Made by a program: the position numbers and the translations under genes. From an uncultured Prevotellaceae bacterium (lineage in GTDB: Bacteria; Bacteroidota; Bacteroidia; Bacteroidales; Muribaculaceae), in NCBI GenBank assembly GCA_900318335.1, contig ONKF01000016.1, positions 19,169-83,168 on the forward strand: 64,000 bases of DNA. Reading direction: 5' to 3'. The notes under the pieces were generated by a model, which was not told where the DNA came from, searched no databases, and saw nothing but the letters and a program-made list of their open reading frames with translations. This document shows, piece after piece, positions 27,012 through 35,338 of this stretch (its first letter is position 1; each line of letters begins with the position of its first letter).

Positions 27012-27386
27012 TTATAGTTGATTCTTCTTTGCGCGGTGTAAACCGTTAAGCATATTTGAAGTTGACTGGATAAGAGGCTTAATTTGATTAAACTCTTCTT
27101 CAGTAATGTATCCTAAATCCATTGCAATCTGCAGTTGGCAATAGACCTCCATCAATGAGCCAAAGGCGATTTCAAGAAAATGAATCGTTTCTTTGACGGC
27201 TACCCTGCTAACACCTTCGGCGATGTTGGAAGGAACCGAAATTGCGGCACGACGCATCTGGTCGCATAGGCCAAACCTTTCATCAACTGGAAATTTCTTG
27301 ACAAGATTGTAGACAGCCACAACCACCTGCCGAGACTGCTGCCACACATCAAGTTTCTCAAAATGATATATCTTCGTCATACCCAT
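27012..27386 (-). CDS. Four-helix bundle protein (23S rRNA intervening-sequence protein family)
   Basis: 124 residues. The sequence [42 protein letters not shown] and [23 protein letters not shown] is diagnostic of the S23/IVP four-helix bundle family, related to the Avd protein of diversity-generating retroelements. Pentamer formation and nucleic acid binding are known for relatives; the role of free-standing genes is not known. No reverse transcriptase is nearby. The stop codon abuts the eight-base array, and a 16-base array lies 11 bases upstream of the start. Starts at 27386 (MGMTK) or 27380 ([10 protein letters not shown]) are both possible. Confidence 0.92.
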   Translation of the reverse strand: MGMTKIYHFEKLDVWQQSRQVVVAVYNLVKKFPVDERFGLCDQMRRAAISVPSNIAEGVSRVAVKETIHFLEIAFGSLMEVYCQLQIAMDLGYITEEEFNQIKPLIQSTSNMLNGLHRAKKNQL

Positions 27387-27396
27387 TTACTCCTTA

Positions 27397-27443
27397 TACA
27401 CAAATACACCCATACACAAATACACCCATACACAAATACACCA
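27397..27443. repeat. Tandem repeat, 2.9 x 16 bp, upstream of four-helix gene
   Basis: Unit TACACAAATACACCCA, almost three copies with no mismatch. On the minus strand each unit contains TGTATTTG, one base off the TAnnTTTG promoter box, directly upstream of the four-helix-bundle start, so copy number could affect expression. Confidence 0.9.
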
Positions 27444-27445
27444 GC

Positions 27446-27469
27446 AACGGCGCCTCGATGGGCGCCGTT
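27446..27469 (-). terminator. Hairpin after rpoZ
   Basis: AACGGCGCC-TCGATG-GGCGCCGTT, a perfect nine-pair stem five bases after the rpoZ stop. The T tract on the minus strand is poor, so termination may be partial. Confidence 0.65.
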
Positions 27470-27473
27470 GACT

Positions 27474-27806
27474 TTAAAACTCTTCCTTTTCCTTTGCCAA
27501 GTTGCGGTAGGCTAACTTGTCCTCCAAGTATTCCTGAGTTGCTATCAGGGTGGGCTTGGGAAGTTTCTCGTAATACTTCGAGATCTCGATTTGCTCACGG
27601 TTCTCGCTGATTTCCTCAAGGTTGTCACTCATTGAGGCAAATTCCTGAAGCTTCTTCTCAAGGTCAGACTTCATCTCAGCTGCAATCTGGTTGGCTCGCT
27701 TGCTGATAATGCAAACGGTCTCGTAGATGTTGCCCGTGGGCTCTGCCATCTCAATGATGTCATGAACTGTCGTAGTGAGCGGCGCGTTAGTTTTCTTGTA
27801 ATCCAT
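27474..27806 (-). CDS. rpoZ: RNA polymerase omega subunit, Bacteroidetes type
   Basis: 110 residues. The motif TGNIYETVCIISKRANQIAAEMK (about 24-46) is the conserved omega/RPB6 segment that clamps the beta' subunit; the C-terminal half is a longer charged extension typical of Bacteroidetes omega. It helps assembly and stability of RNA polymerase. It lies 48 bases downstream of bamD on the same strand, an arrangement I recall from Bacteroides, so cotranscription is likely. Confidence 0.88.
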   Translation of the reverse strand: MDYKKTNAPLTTTVHDIIEMAEPTGNIYETVCIISKRANQIAAEMKSDLEKKLQEFASMSDNLEEISENREQIEISKYYEKLPKPTLIATQEYLEDKLAYRNLAKEKEEF

Positions 27807-27854
27807 GTCTTACTTGAAGTTTATAATAATGTGTTGATGATTTCGGCTTGATGA

Positions 27855-28661
27855 TCAATTGCCATTCACATGCTTGTTGGCAATCTTATAGATGTTGTCG
27901 GCTTCCTTGCGCATCTTGCTCTCGGGATAGTCGTTGATAAACGAGTAATACTCGTCGATGACTGTGCGGAAGCGATCCAACTTCTTCTCGACAACGCTCT
28001 CGCTGGCCTCCTTGAAGCGGGCGCGCAGCACGAGCATCTCCAGTTCCTCTTTATACTTGCTGTAGGGATAGGACTTGATAGCGTTCTTGGCTGTTATCAC
28101 AGCGCTCTCATAGTTGTTACCCATGTAGTTGCCCAAGTTGTAATAGAGCGTGGCGTTCTGCAACTCCTTGAGCACCAATTTGTCCTGCAGCTCAAACACC
28201 GCACTCTGGGCAATCGAGGCCTTGTCACTTTTGGGGTAGTAGTCCAGGAATGCCTGCAACTCCTCCATCGCACGGATGGTCTCGCTCTGATCCAACTGCG
28301 CTTCTGGCGAATCGAGATAGAAGCCATAACCGGCATAGAACCGCGCCAACTCAGCATACTGGCCGCGCGGGTAGCGCTGATAATACTGCTTGAAGTAGGA
28401 ACCGGCACTGATGTAGTCCTTGTTCTCGTAGTAGCTGAGCCCCAACAGGTAGAGCGATTCTTCGGCCTTGGGGGTACCACGGAAGATGGGCACCAGCTCG
28501 CTCAGAATCGTGTAGGCCTGGGCGTAGCGCTTGTTCTCAAACGCCTTTTTGGCATAGACATACTTGTACTCAAGGTCATTGCTCTTCATCACCTTGTTGT
28601 ACTCGCCACAGCTCATTAGGACACAGGCCAGAGCCAATATTATCGTCAATCTCTTGATCAT
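27855..28661 (-). CDS. bamD: Outer membrane assembly lipoprotein BamD
   Basis: 268 residues from MIKRLTIILALACVLMSCGEY, a lipoprotein signal with lipobox VLMSC; an in-frame start seven codons upstream is less likely. The mature protein is made of tetratricopeptide-like repeats (YVYAKKAFENKRYAQAYTILSELVP, EESLYLLGLSYYENKDYISAGSYFKQYYQRYP), as in BamD/YfiO. It is an essential partner of BamA in inserting beta-barrels into the outer membrane. Followed on the same strand by rpoZ. Confidence 0.9.
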   Translation of the reverse strand: MIKRLTIILALACVLMSCGEYNKVMKSNDLEYKYVYAKKAFENKRYAQAYTILSELVPIFRGTPKAEESLYLLGLSYYENKDYISAGSYFKQYYQRYPRGQYAELARFYAGYGFYLDSPEAQLDQSETIRAMEELQAFLDYYPKSDKASIAQSAVFELQDKLVLKELQNATLYYNLGNYMGNNYESAVITAKNAIKSYPYSKYKEELEMLVLRARFKEASESVVEKKLDRFRTVIDEYYSFINDYPESKMRKEADNIYKIANKHVNGN

Positions 28662-28814
28662 TACGAAGTCGATTTTGCGCATTTAGCCCGCAAAATTACT
28701 CTTTTTTTTTAAGATGTACAAATTCAATATCCAAAACCATAAATTATTTCGCAAAATTTAACAGCCTTGATTGGAAAAATAGAGTGCCGTGACCCATGTT
28801 TCAATGTTTTGTTG

Positions 28815-28822
28815 TAAATTTG
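28815..28822 (+). promoter_or_regulatory. Promoter box for bcp
   Basis: TAAATTTG fits TAnnTTTG, 34 bases before the start codon at 28856. Confidence 0.6.
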
Positions 28823-28855
28823 TGGGATTAAACAACTTTAAAACTGAATCATATT

Positions 28856-29308
28856 ATGAAGATTGGAGATAAGATTCCCGAGATGTTGGGCGTTGACATG
28901 AATGGCAACGAAGTGAAGGCCAGCGACTTTGCAGGCAAGAAACTGATTATTTACTTTTACCCTAAGGACAACACGCCCGGCTGCACTGCCGAGGCTTGCA
29001 GCCTGGCGACCGGCTACGGCGCCCTCAAGCGTGCGGGCTACGCCCTGCTGGGCGTGAGCAAGGACAGCGCCAAGAGCCACCAGAAGTTTGCCGAGAAATA
29101 CAGCCTGCCCTTCCCGCTCATCGCCGACGTGGACACGACGCTGAATCAAGCATTTGGCGTCTGGCGCGAGAAGAAAATGGCGGGTCGCACCTATATGGGC
29201 ACCGTGCGCGCCACCTTCATCATCGATGAGCAGGGCATCGTCAAGCACATCATCGAGAAAGTGAACACCAAGGACAGCGCTAACCAGATTCTGGAACTTG
29301 GATTTTAA
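28856..29308 (+). CDS. bcp: Thioredoxin-dependent thiol peroxidase (BCP peroxiredoxin)
   Basis: 150 residues. Reduces hydrogen peroxide and organic hydroperoxides. Peroxidatic cysteine C43 in PKDNTPGCTAEAC and resolving cysteine C48 five residues later, the arrangement of E. coli Bcp. ALLGVSKDSAKSHQKFAEKY and TFIIDEQGIVKHIIEKV complete the family pattern. Cytosolic. A small hairpin (29325-29343) separates it from the peptidase gene 54 bases downstream, which may be on the same transcript. Confidence 0.94.
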   Translation: MKIGDKIPEMLGVDMNGNEVKASDFAGKKLIIYFYPKDNTPGCTAEACSLATGYGALKRAGYALLGVSKDSAKSHQKFAEKYSLPFPLIADVDTTLNQAFGVWREKKMAGRTYMGTVRATFIIDEQGIVKHIIEKVNTKDSANQILELGF

Positions 29309-29324
29309 TCATTAGGTCAACTGT

Positions 29325-29343
29325 GCCGTGACTCCGTCACGGC
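29325..29343. other. Intercistronic hairpin
   Basis: GCCGTGAC-TCC-GTCACGGC, a perfect eight-pair stem between bcp and the DPP-IV-like gene. No T tract follows, so an RNA-stability or partial-termination role is more likely than full termination. Confidence 0.45.
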
Positions 29344-29362
29344 CCCAAATCAAAGAGCAAAC

Positions 29363-31531
29363 ATGAAAAAGATAGTTCTCACACTCGCAATGCTGGTGCT
29401 CGCCATCAGCGCCAACGCATTGACCCTTGAGGAATGTGTACTGCGCGGCAATTCTCCCCGTGGCATCGGTGCCATGCAGCCCGCCAAGAACGACGGCCGT
29501 TACTTTTACCGCTTGAGCGACAACGGCAACAGCATCATGCGCATCGGCTACGCCAAGGGCGACGAGAGCGTCCTGGTGGACACCAGCAACGAGATGGTCA
29601 CGGGCTGGGACGACTTTGAGGTGACTGCCGATGGCGCCTACGTGCTGCTGTGGAACAACTCACAGGAGATATACCGTTACAGTTTCAGCGCCGATTACTA
29701 CGTCTATGACCTCAAGAACAAGACCATGAAAGCCCTGAGCGACGGCGGCGGAGAGGAGATCGCGACCCTTTCGCCCGACGGCAAGCGCGTGGCCTATGTC
29801 AAGGGCAACAACGTGTTTGTGCGCAACCTCATCGACGGGACCACTGTGCAGGTGACCCGCGACGGCGAGAAAAACAAGATCATCTATGGCGTGCCCGACT
29901 GGGTTTATCAAGAGGAATTGGGAATGCTCAACACGCTCAAATGGTCGAGCGACAGCCGTTCGCTGGCCTTCCTGCGCTGGGACGAGAGCCAGGTCAAGAT
30001 GGCGTCGATGGTCATCTACCAGGGCACGTGCAACCCGCGCGACGAGTATGCCCTCTACCCCGGCCGCTACGACTTCAAGTACCCCGTTGCCGGCGAGAAG
30101 AACTCCATTGTGAGCGTTCACTGTTATGACGTTGTAGACGGCACTTTCAAGAAACTCAACGTGCCCCTTGACGAGGAGGATTACGTCTGCCACATCACCT
30201 TCAGCCCCGATCCCCAGCGCCTGATGGTACAGCGCCTGAACCGCCACCAGAACGACCTGCGCATCTATGCTGTCAACCCCATGACAGGCGATGCCAAGCA
30301 GGTCTATCAAGAGACTTCAGACACCTGGGTGGACGCCGAGACCAGCCAGCAGGTGCAGTATGAGGACAATTTCTTTGTCATCCCCAGCGAGCGCTCGGGC
30401 TACATGCAGCTCTACCAGTATGACCTGGACGGCAACCTGATGCGCCAGCTCACCAACGACAACAACAAGATCGTGTCACAATTCTATGGCTACGACAAGG
30501 CAACCAAGCGCTTCTATTACCAGGCCTCATGCGGTCCGCTCAACCGTGTCGTCGAGTGTGTGGACACCAAGGGAAAAGTGACCCGTCTCGCTCCGTCAAC
30601 GGCTGATGGCCAAGGAACTGCGTCCGCCATCTTCAACGGAGACTTCAGCTACTACGTGGGACGTTACAGCGACGCGTCCACGCCCGACCAGTACCGCATC
30701 TACGACCGCAAGGGCAAGCGCGTCCGCGACCTGCAGCTCAACGAGGAGTATGCTCGCCGCTACACCGCCGTTGATATCCCCAAAAAGGAATTCTTCACCA
30801 TGGAGCATGACGGCTTCACCCTTAACGGTTACATGATCAAGCCTGTGAACTTCGACCCGTCCAAGAAATATCCCGTCATCATGGAGCATTACAACGGCCC
30901 CGGTTCACAGGAAGTGCTCAACAAGTGGCGCATGGGTTGGGAGCAGTATTTCGCTACCCAGGGTTATATTGTTTGCGAGGTGGATAGCCGTGGTACGGGC
31001 TTCCGTGGCAAGGATTTCGAGTCTATCACCTATCTTAATTTAGGTAAATATGAGACCGAGGATGCTGTTGCCGCCGCCAACTACATGGCCCAGCAGCCGT
31101 GGGTCGATGCCGACCACATCGGTATCATGGGCTGGAGCTACGGTGGTTTCCAGACCCTCATGGCAATGAGTGAGCCGGGCAGCAACTACGCCTGCGGTGT
31201 GAGCATCGCCCCGGTGACGACGTGGCGTTACTATGACAGCATCTACACCGAGCGCTACATGCGCACGCCTCAAGAGAATCCCGAGGGCTACAGCAACTTC
31301 CCCCTGAACCGTGCCGAGAATCTCAATGGCCGCGTGCTCATCATGTTTGGCAGCGCCGACGATAACGTGCACATTGTCAACTCGATGCAGTATGTCTCCA
31401 AACTGGTTGACATGAACCGCACCTGTGACATGATGGTCTTCCCCAACATGAACCACAGCATACGCGACTGCTCGGCCCGCTACGTGGTCTACAAGCGCGC
31501 CCTCGAGTTCTACGACCAATACCTCAAGTAA
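29363..31531 (+). CDS. S9 family (dipeptidyl peptidase IV-like) peptidase
   Basis: 722 residues. Signal peptide MKKIVLTLAMLVLAISANA, so periplasmic or surface. Residues about 45-480 are the DPP-IV beta-propeller (DGKRVAYVKGNNVFVRNL, YGVPDWVYQEELGM containing the double-glutamate EE that binds the substrate amino terminus). Residues about 490-722 are the alpha/beta hydrolase with catalytic triad S592 in GWSYGGFQT, D666/D667 in GSADDNVH and H698 in NMNHSIRD. DPP-IV removes X-Pro or X-Ala dipeptides from peptides and helps asaccharolytic growth or peptide uptake in Bacteroidales. Length and motifs are complete. Confidence 0.93.
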   Translation: MKKIVLTLAMLVLAISANALTLEECVLRGNSPRGIGAMQPAKNDGRYFYRLSDNGNSIMRIGYAKGDESVLVDTSNEMVTGWDDFEVTADGAYVLLWNNSQEIYRYSFSADYYVYDLKNKTMKALSDGGGEEIATLSPDGKRVAYVKGNNVFVRNLIDGTTVQVTRDGEKNKIIYGVPDWVYQEELGMLNTLKWSSDSRSLAFLRWDESQVKMASMVIYQGTCNPRDEYALYPGRYDFKYPVAGEKNSIVSVHCYDVVDGTFKKLNVPLDEEDYVCHITFSPDPQRLMVQRLNRHQNDLRIYAVNPMTGDAKQVYQETSDTWVDAETSQQVQYEDNFFVIPSERSGYMQLYQYDLDGNLMRQLTNDNNKIVSQFYGYDKATKRFYYQASCGPLNRVVECVDTKGKVTRLAPSTADGQGTASAIFNGDFSYYVGRYSDASTPDQYRIYDRKGKRVRDLQLNEEYARRYTAVDIPKKEFFTMEHDGFTLNGYMIKPVNFDPSKKYPVIMEHYNGPGSQEVLNKWRMGWEQYFATQGYIVCEVDSRGTGFRGKDFESITYLNLGKYETEDAVAAANYMAQQPWVDADHIGIMGWSYGGFQTLMAMSEPGSNYACGVSIAPVTTWRYYDSIYTERYMRTPQENPEGYSNFPLNRAENLNGRVLIMFGSADDNVHIVNSMQYVSKLVDMNRTCDMMVFPNMNHSIRDCSARYVVYKRALEFYDQYLK

Positions 31532-31544
31532 ACCCTAATAATAA

Positions 31545-31613
31545 GAAGACAAGAATGACAAAAAAGACAATTATTAATAATATCATTTTGTCCTTCTTGT
31601 CTTTCTTGTCTTC
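31545..31613. other. Long imperfect inverted repeat between peptidase and miaA
   Basis: Two 26-base arms (31545-31570 and 31588-31613) made largely of GACAAGAA repeats, with three mismatches and a 17-base loop. It may end transcription of the peptidase gene. Confidence 0.5.
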
Positions 31614-31644
31614 ATAACAATTCGCATTTAAAAAAGAGTTGCAG

Positions 31645-32589
31645 ATGGATTACAGGGATGTGTTTTTTGTCATCACGGGGCCTACTGCGACGGGCAAGAC
31701 GGCCCGGGCGGTGCATCTGGCCAAAGCGATAGGCGGTGAAATCATCAGCGCCGATTCACGCCAGATTTACCGCGGCATGGACATCGGCACGGGCAAAGAC
31801 CTGGCCGAGTATGACGGCGTGCCCTATCACCTCATCGACATCCGTCCCGCGGGCTACCGTTATAGCCTCTATGAGTTCCTTGAGGACTTTGAGCGGGTCT
31901 ATAACGACATCCGGGGCCGCGGCAAACCCGTCATCATGTGTGGCGGCACTGGGATGTATGTCGAGACCGTCGTCAAGGGCATCAAGCTGCCGCCTGTGCC
32001 CCGCAACGAGCAACTTCGTGCCGAATTGGCAGGCAAGTCACTCGAGGAATTGACCGCCCTGCTCAAGACGATGAAGACCCTGCGCAACAACAGCGACATC
32101 GACACCGTGGCACGCGCCACCAGGGCCATCGAGATCTGCCGCTACTACGAGGCACATCCCGAATTGAAAGCCCTCACCGAGCCCCACCCGATGGAGAACG
32201 CCTTGGTTATCGGTGTCGAGGTGGACCGTGACACCCGTCGTGAGCGCATCAGCCGACGACTGCGCGCCCGCCTTGACGAGGGCATGATTGACGAAGTGCG
32301 CCGTCTGATCAACGATGAGGGCATCGACCCCGAGGACCTCATCTATTACGGCCTGGAATACAAATTTGTCACCCAATACGTCATTGGCCAGTTGACCGAA
32401 GAAGAGATGTTCCGCCAACTCGAAATAGCCATCCACCAGTTCGCCAAGCGCCAGATGACCTGGTTCCGCGGCATGGAAAAACGCGGCACCCCCATCCACT
32501 GGCTATCCAGCACCCTCCCCCCCGACGACTTCACCACCCGCGTCCTCACCCTCGCCGACACTTTATCAAACAACAAGAACAACCAATAA
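31645..32589 (+). CDS. miaA: tRNA dimethylallyltransferase
   Basis: 314 residues. Adds a dimethylallyl group to A37 of tRNAs reading codons that start with U. P-loop GPTATGKT (12-19), then the family motifs ADSRQIYRGMDIGTGKDL, PYHLIDI, GGTGMYVETVVKGI and the C-terminal IHQFAKRQMTWFRG. The ATG at 31645 is chosen over a TTG two codons upstream. Bacteroidales often carry two miaA paralogues; only one is in this window. A 37-base gap separates it from the McrB-like gene, where base composition drops sharply. Confidence 0.93.
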   Translation: MDYRDVFFVITGPTATGKTARAVHLAKAIGGEIISADSRQIYRGMDIGTGKDLAEYDGVPYHLIDIRPAGYRYSLYEFLEDFERVYNDIRGRGKPVIMCGGTGMYVETVVKGIKLPPVPRNEQLRAELAGKSLEELTALLKTMKTLRNNSDIDTVARATRAIEICRYYEAHPELKALTEPHPMENALVIGVEVDRDTRRERISRRLRARLDEGMIDEVRRLINDEGIDPEDLIYYGLEYKFVTQYVIGQLTEEEMFRQLEIAIHQFAKRQMTWFRGMEKRGTPIHWLSSTLPPDDFTTRVLTLADTLSNNKNNQ

Positions 32590-32626
32590 ATTGACAACTT
32601 GAACAACATTTAATACAACTCGAAAA

Positions 32627-35338
32627 ATGACAATGGAAACCTTTTACAAAACCGGCAATTCTAAAGGTGAATACAGTTGTGGAGACATTGGAATCTCCGC
32701 CGAAGAGTGGTTTGAGTTGTTAAAAGACAATGAAGCCAAACCCTATCATGATACTTTATTCTGTTTCCTTCGTGAACCAGAACACGCTGGGACTTGCTCT
32801 ACTATTGCGAAGAATAATGGAAAAACGTATGAGTATTACAACGCCAAAGTGACCAACTTTGCAAAGTGGGTTCGCAATAAATTGAATAGATTCATGGTTG
32901 TTGACACTGACGGCAAAGAAACTTTTTGGTGTATTCCCATGATAAAGGGTTGGGACTCCAAGCAGGGATTCGTGTGGCAACTCCGTGACGAACTTGTTGA
33001 CGCCCTGCGGAACTACTTGTTGAAGGTCCTCATCATATGGTACCGTGAAAAAGAACCGTTCAATGGATATGATGAAGAATATAAATGGGCACTTCTTGAC
33101 AAGACCGAAGGCAAAGGCGCTTTGGACATTGTCAAAAGCCTTCAAGGGCAAATTCATGGTCAATCAATCAACCTTGTTGATAATGCTCGTGTTAATAGCG
33201 TATTTAATTATTTGCTAGAATTCAAGTCTGGTGAGTTTAACTTAGTCTTGAACTATTTGCTCGATGAAAATAATCCTATTGACGAGCGTATCGCAGCGTT
33301 CAAATCTGAGATGCGATCACTTTGCCCGAGTAATTGGAAAAACTGTGCAAATGACGAACGCACAGCATCTGCCATTCTGACTTGCAAATATCCTGAAAAG
33401 TATACGTTTTATAAGGATGAAGTATATCAAATTGTTTGCCAGTATTTCGGCTTCGAAAGTCGTAAAGTTGGAAAGAAGTTCAGTCATTTCATGGAAATCA
33501 TCAATGGCTTTGTGAAGCAATATGGCGATAAAACCCAGGAAGCCATGATGCCTCAGATTAGCAAGTACAAGAATAAACCCTTGAACCTAGCTATCCAAAC
33601 GTTGCTTTGGTGTATGCGTGAAATCATGAGGACCAAGCTAGAGAAGAAAACCAAGAGTTATTGGCTTGCGGGTTACAGTTTTGGAGGGGATCAATCACAG
33701 ATTGACCGATTTGTTAATGGTAGCATTTGGGAAAGTTGGTATGATGAAACCAAGCCTGGTGACCAAAAACTTCTTGCTGAAGCCAAAACGATTAAAGAGG
33801 GTGACATAATTATTCTTAAATCAACCTCTACGAAAGGTCCTAATCATGATCAACCATTCATGCGCATTAAGGCGGTTGGAATAGCGACGAGTGATATCAC
33901 TATAGACCAATCTGAAGGTAATACTAAATGTGAATGTGACGTCCAATACATAAGTACTGAAGAGAAAGATTTTGATGGGGCCGTGTATGGCTCTTACCGA
34001 AAGACCATCCACCGTGCCGACAGCAAGATTAAAGATGTTATCAATTATGTTAATGGCTTACTAAACGACGAACCGATGCAAAAGATACAACCAAAATATA
34101 AAGAGTATATCGATTTACTCTTGGAAACTCATAACCTCGTTTTAACAGGTGCACCTGGTACCGGAAAAACCTTCATGGCGCAAGCTATCGCTGATGAGAT
34201 GCATGCTGAAACAACGTTTGTTCAGTTCCACCCATCCTACGATTATACTGATTTTGTTGAAGGCTTACGTCCTATCGAGAAAGACGACGGCCAGATGGGC
34301 TTTGAACGCAGGGATGGCGTATTCAAAGAGTTTTGCCGTGAAGCTATCAAAAACATGCTCGATTCAACTAAATCCGTTGAAAGCCTGACTAAAGAATTGT
34401 CATGGCAAGAACAGTTGGATCAATTTGTTGAAGACGCGATAGAGACGGGTGAAAAGTTTGAGACCGTTACCGGAAGTCAGTTCGTCATCACTGAAATGAA
34501 ACGCCATAGCATTATCATTCATAACGAACAGAACGAAAAAACGACTCAAGTCTCCGTCAATGTTGATGAAATACTTGAACTTCTCACAAACGAGGTAACC
34601 TTGAACAACGTGAGGAATATCCGCAACTATTTCCGTCGTAAATTCGGCACCCAAGCAGACTCTTATGCTTTTGTTATCACAAAAGCCGTCCGAGCAATGA
34701 AAAAGAAAACTCCTATGGTGGCAGCAAACAAAATCAATGTTAAGCCGTTTGTTTTCATCATTGATGAGATTAACCGTGGTGAGGCATCAAAAATTTTTGG
34801 CGAACTGTTCTACGCCATTGATCCAGGCTATCGAGGTAAGAAAGACCACCTGGTACAGACACAGTACCAGAATCTGGTCCCCGAGACCGACGTTTTTGCC
34901 AAAGGCTTCTATGTGCCGGAGAATGTTTACATCCTTGCCACCATGAATGATATCGACCGTTCTGTGGAGAGTATGGACTTCGCCATGCGCAGGCGTTTTA
35001 CTTGGCGTGAAATAACTCCAGAAGATACCGAGTCCATGCTTGATATGCTACCGTGCGCTGATGAAGCCAAGGAAAGGATGCATCGCCTGAATAATGCCAT
35101 CGCTGAAACGGATGGTCTGGGCGCTGCATACATGATCGGTCCTGCTTATTTCTTGAAACTTGGTGAGAATGGAGGTGATTTTGAAAAACTTTGGAAAATG
35201 AACATCCAGCCATTGCTGAAAGAATATCTGCGCGGATTCCGCAAGACGGATGAAATACTTGATAGGTTCAGCAAGGCCTATTTTAGCAAGAATAACGAAG
35301 CAGCCGTAAGCCACCCTTTGCTAGCAGATGAGGATTAA
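32627..35338 (+). CDS. mcrB: McrB-like AAA+ GTPase/ATPase of a type IV restriction system
   Basis: 903 residues. C-terminal 400 residues are the McrB AAA+ motor: Walker A GAPGTGKT (508-515), Walker B FIIDEINRGEASKIFGEL (D713, E714), and the McrB signature MNDIDRS (consensus MNxxDRS) followed by MDFAMRRRF with the arginine finger region. A 130-residue insert sits between Walker A and B. Residues about 340-470 (YWLAGYSFGGDQSQIDRF, GDIIILKSTSTKG, MRIKAVGIA) look like the EVE/PUA-like recognition domain found in many McrB homologues. The N-terminal 300 residues I do not recognise; they probably determine target choice. Overlaps mcrC by 11 bases. AT-rich relative to miaA and recR, a sign of horizontal transfer. 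Confidence 0.9.
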   Translation: MTMETFYKTGNSKGEYSCGDIGISAEEWFELLKDNEAKPYHDTLFCFLREPEHAGTCSTIAKNNGKTYEYYNAKVTNFAKWVRNKLNRFMVVDTDGKETFWCIPMIKGWDSKQGFVWQLRDELVDALRNYLLKVLIIWYREKEPFNGYDEEYKWALLDKTEGKGALDIVKSLQGQIHGQSINLVDNARVNSVFNYLLEFKSGEFNLVLNYLLDENNPIDERIAAFKSEMRSLCPSNWKNCANDERTASAILTCKYPEKYTFYKDEVYQIVCQYFGFESRKVGKKFSHFMEIINGFVKQYGDKTQEAMMPQISKYKNKPLNLAIQTLLWCMREIMRTKLEKKTKSYWLAGYSFGGDQSQIDRFVNGSIWESWYDETKPGDQKLLAEAKTIKEGDIIILKSTSTKGPNHDQPFMRIKAVGIATSDITIDQSEGNTKCECDVQYISTEEKDFDGAVYGSYRKTIHRADSKIKDVINYVNGLLNDEPMQKIQPKYKEYIDLLLETHNLVLTGAPGTGKTFMAQAIADEMHAETTFVQFHPSYDYTDFVEGLRPIEKDDGQMGFERRDGVFKEFCREAIKNMLDSTKSVESLTKELSWQEQLDQFVEDAIETGEKFETVTGSQFVITEMKRHSIIIHNEQNEKTTQVSVNVDEILELLTNEVTLNNVRNIRNYFRRKFGTQADSYAFVITKAVRAMKKKTPMVAANKINVKPFVFIIDEINRGEASKIFGELFYAIDPGYRGKKDHLVQTQYQNLVPETDVFAKGFYVPENVYILATMNDIDRSVESMDFAMRRRFTWREITPEDTESMLDMLPCADEAKERMHRLNNAIAETDGLGAAYMIGPAYFLKLGENGGDFEKLWKMNIQPLLKEYLRGFRKTDEILDRFSKAYFSKNNEAAVSHPLLADED

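Noticed and set aside
27012-27386. Diversity-generating retroelement accessory (Avd) gene
   Set aside because: No reverse transcriptase, template repeat or variable target gene nearby; family similarity alone is not enough.
26889-27443. Possible CRISPR array
   Set aside because: Repeats are 8 and 16 bases with no unique spacers; they are simple tandem arrays.
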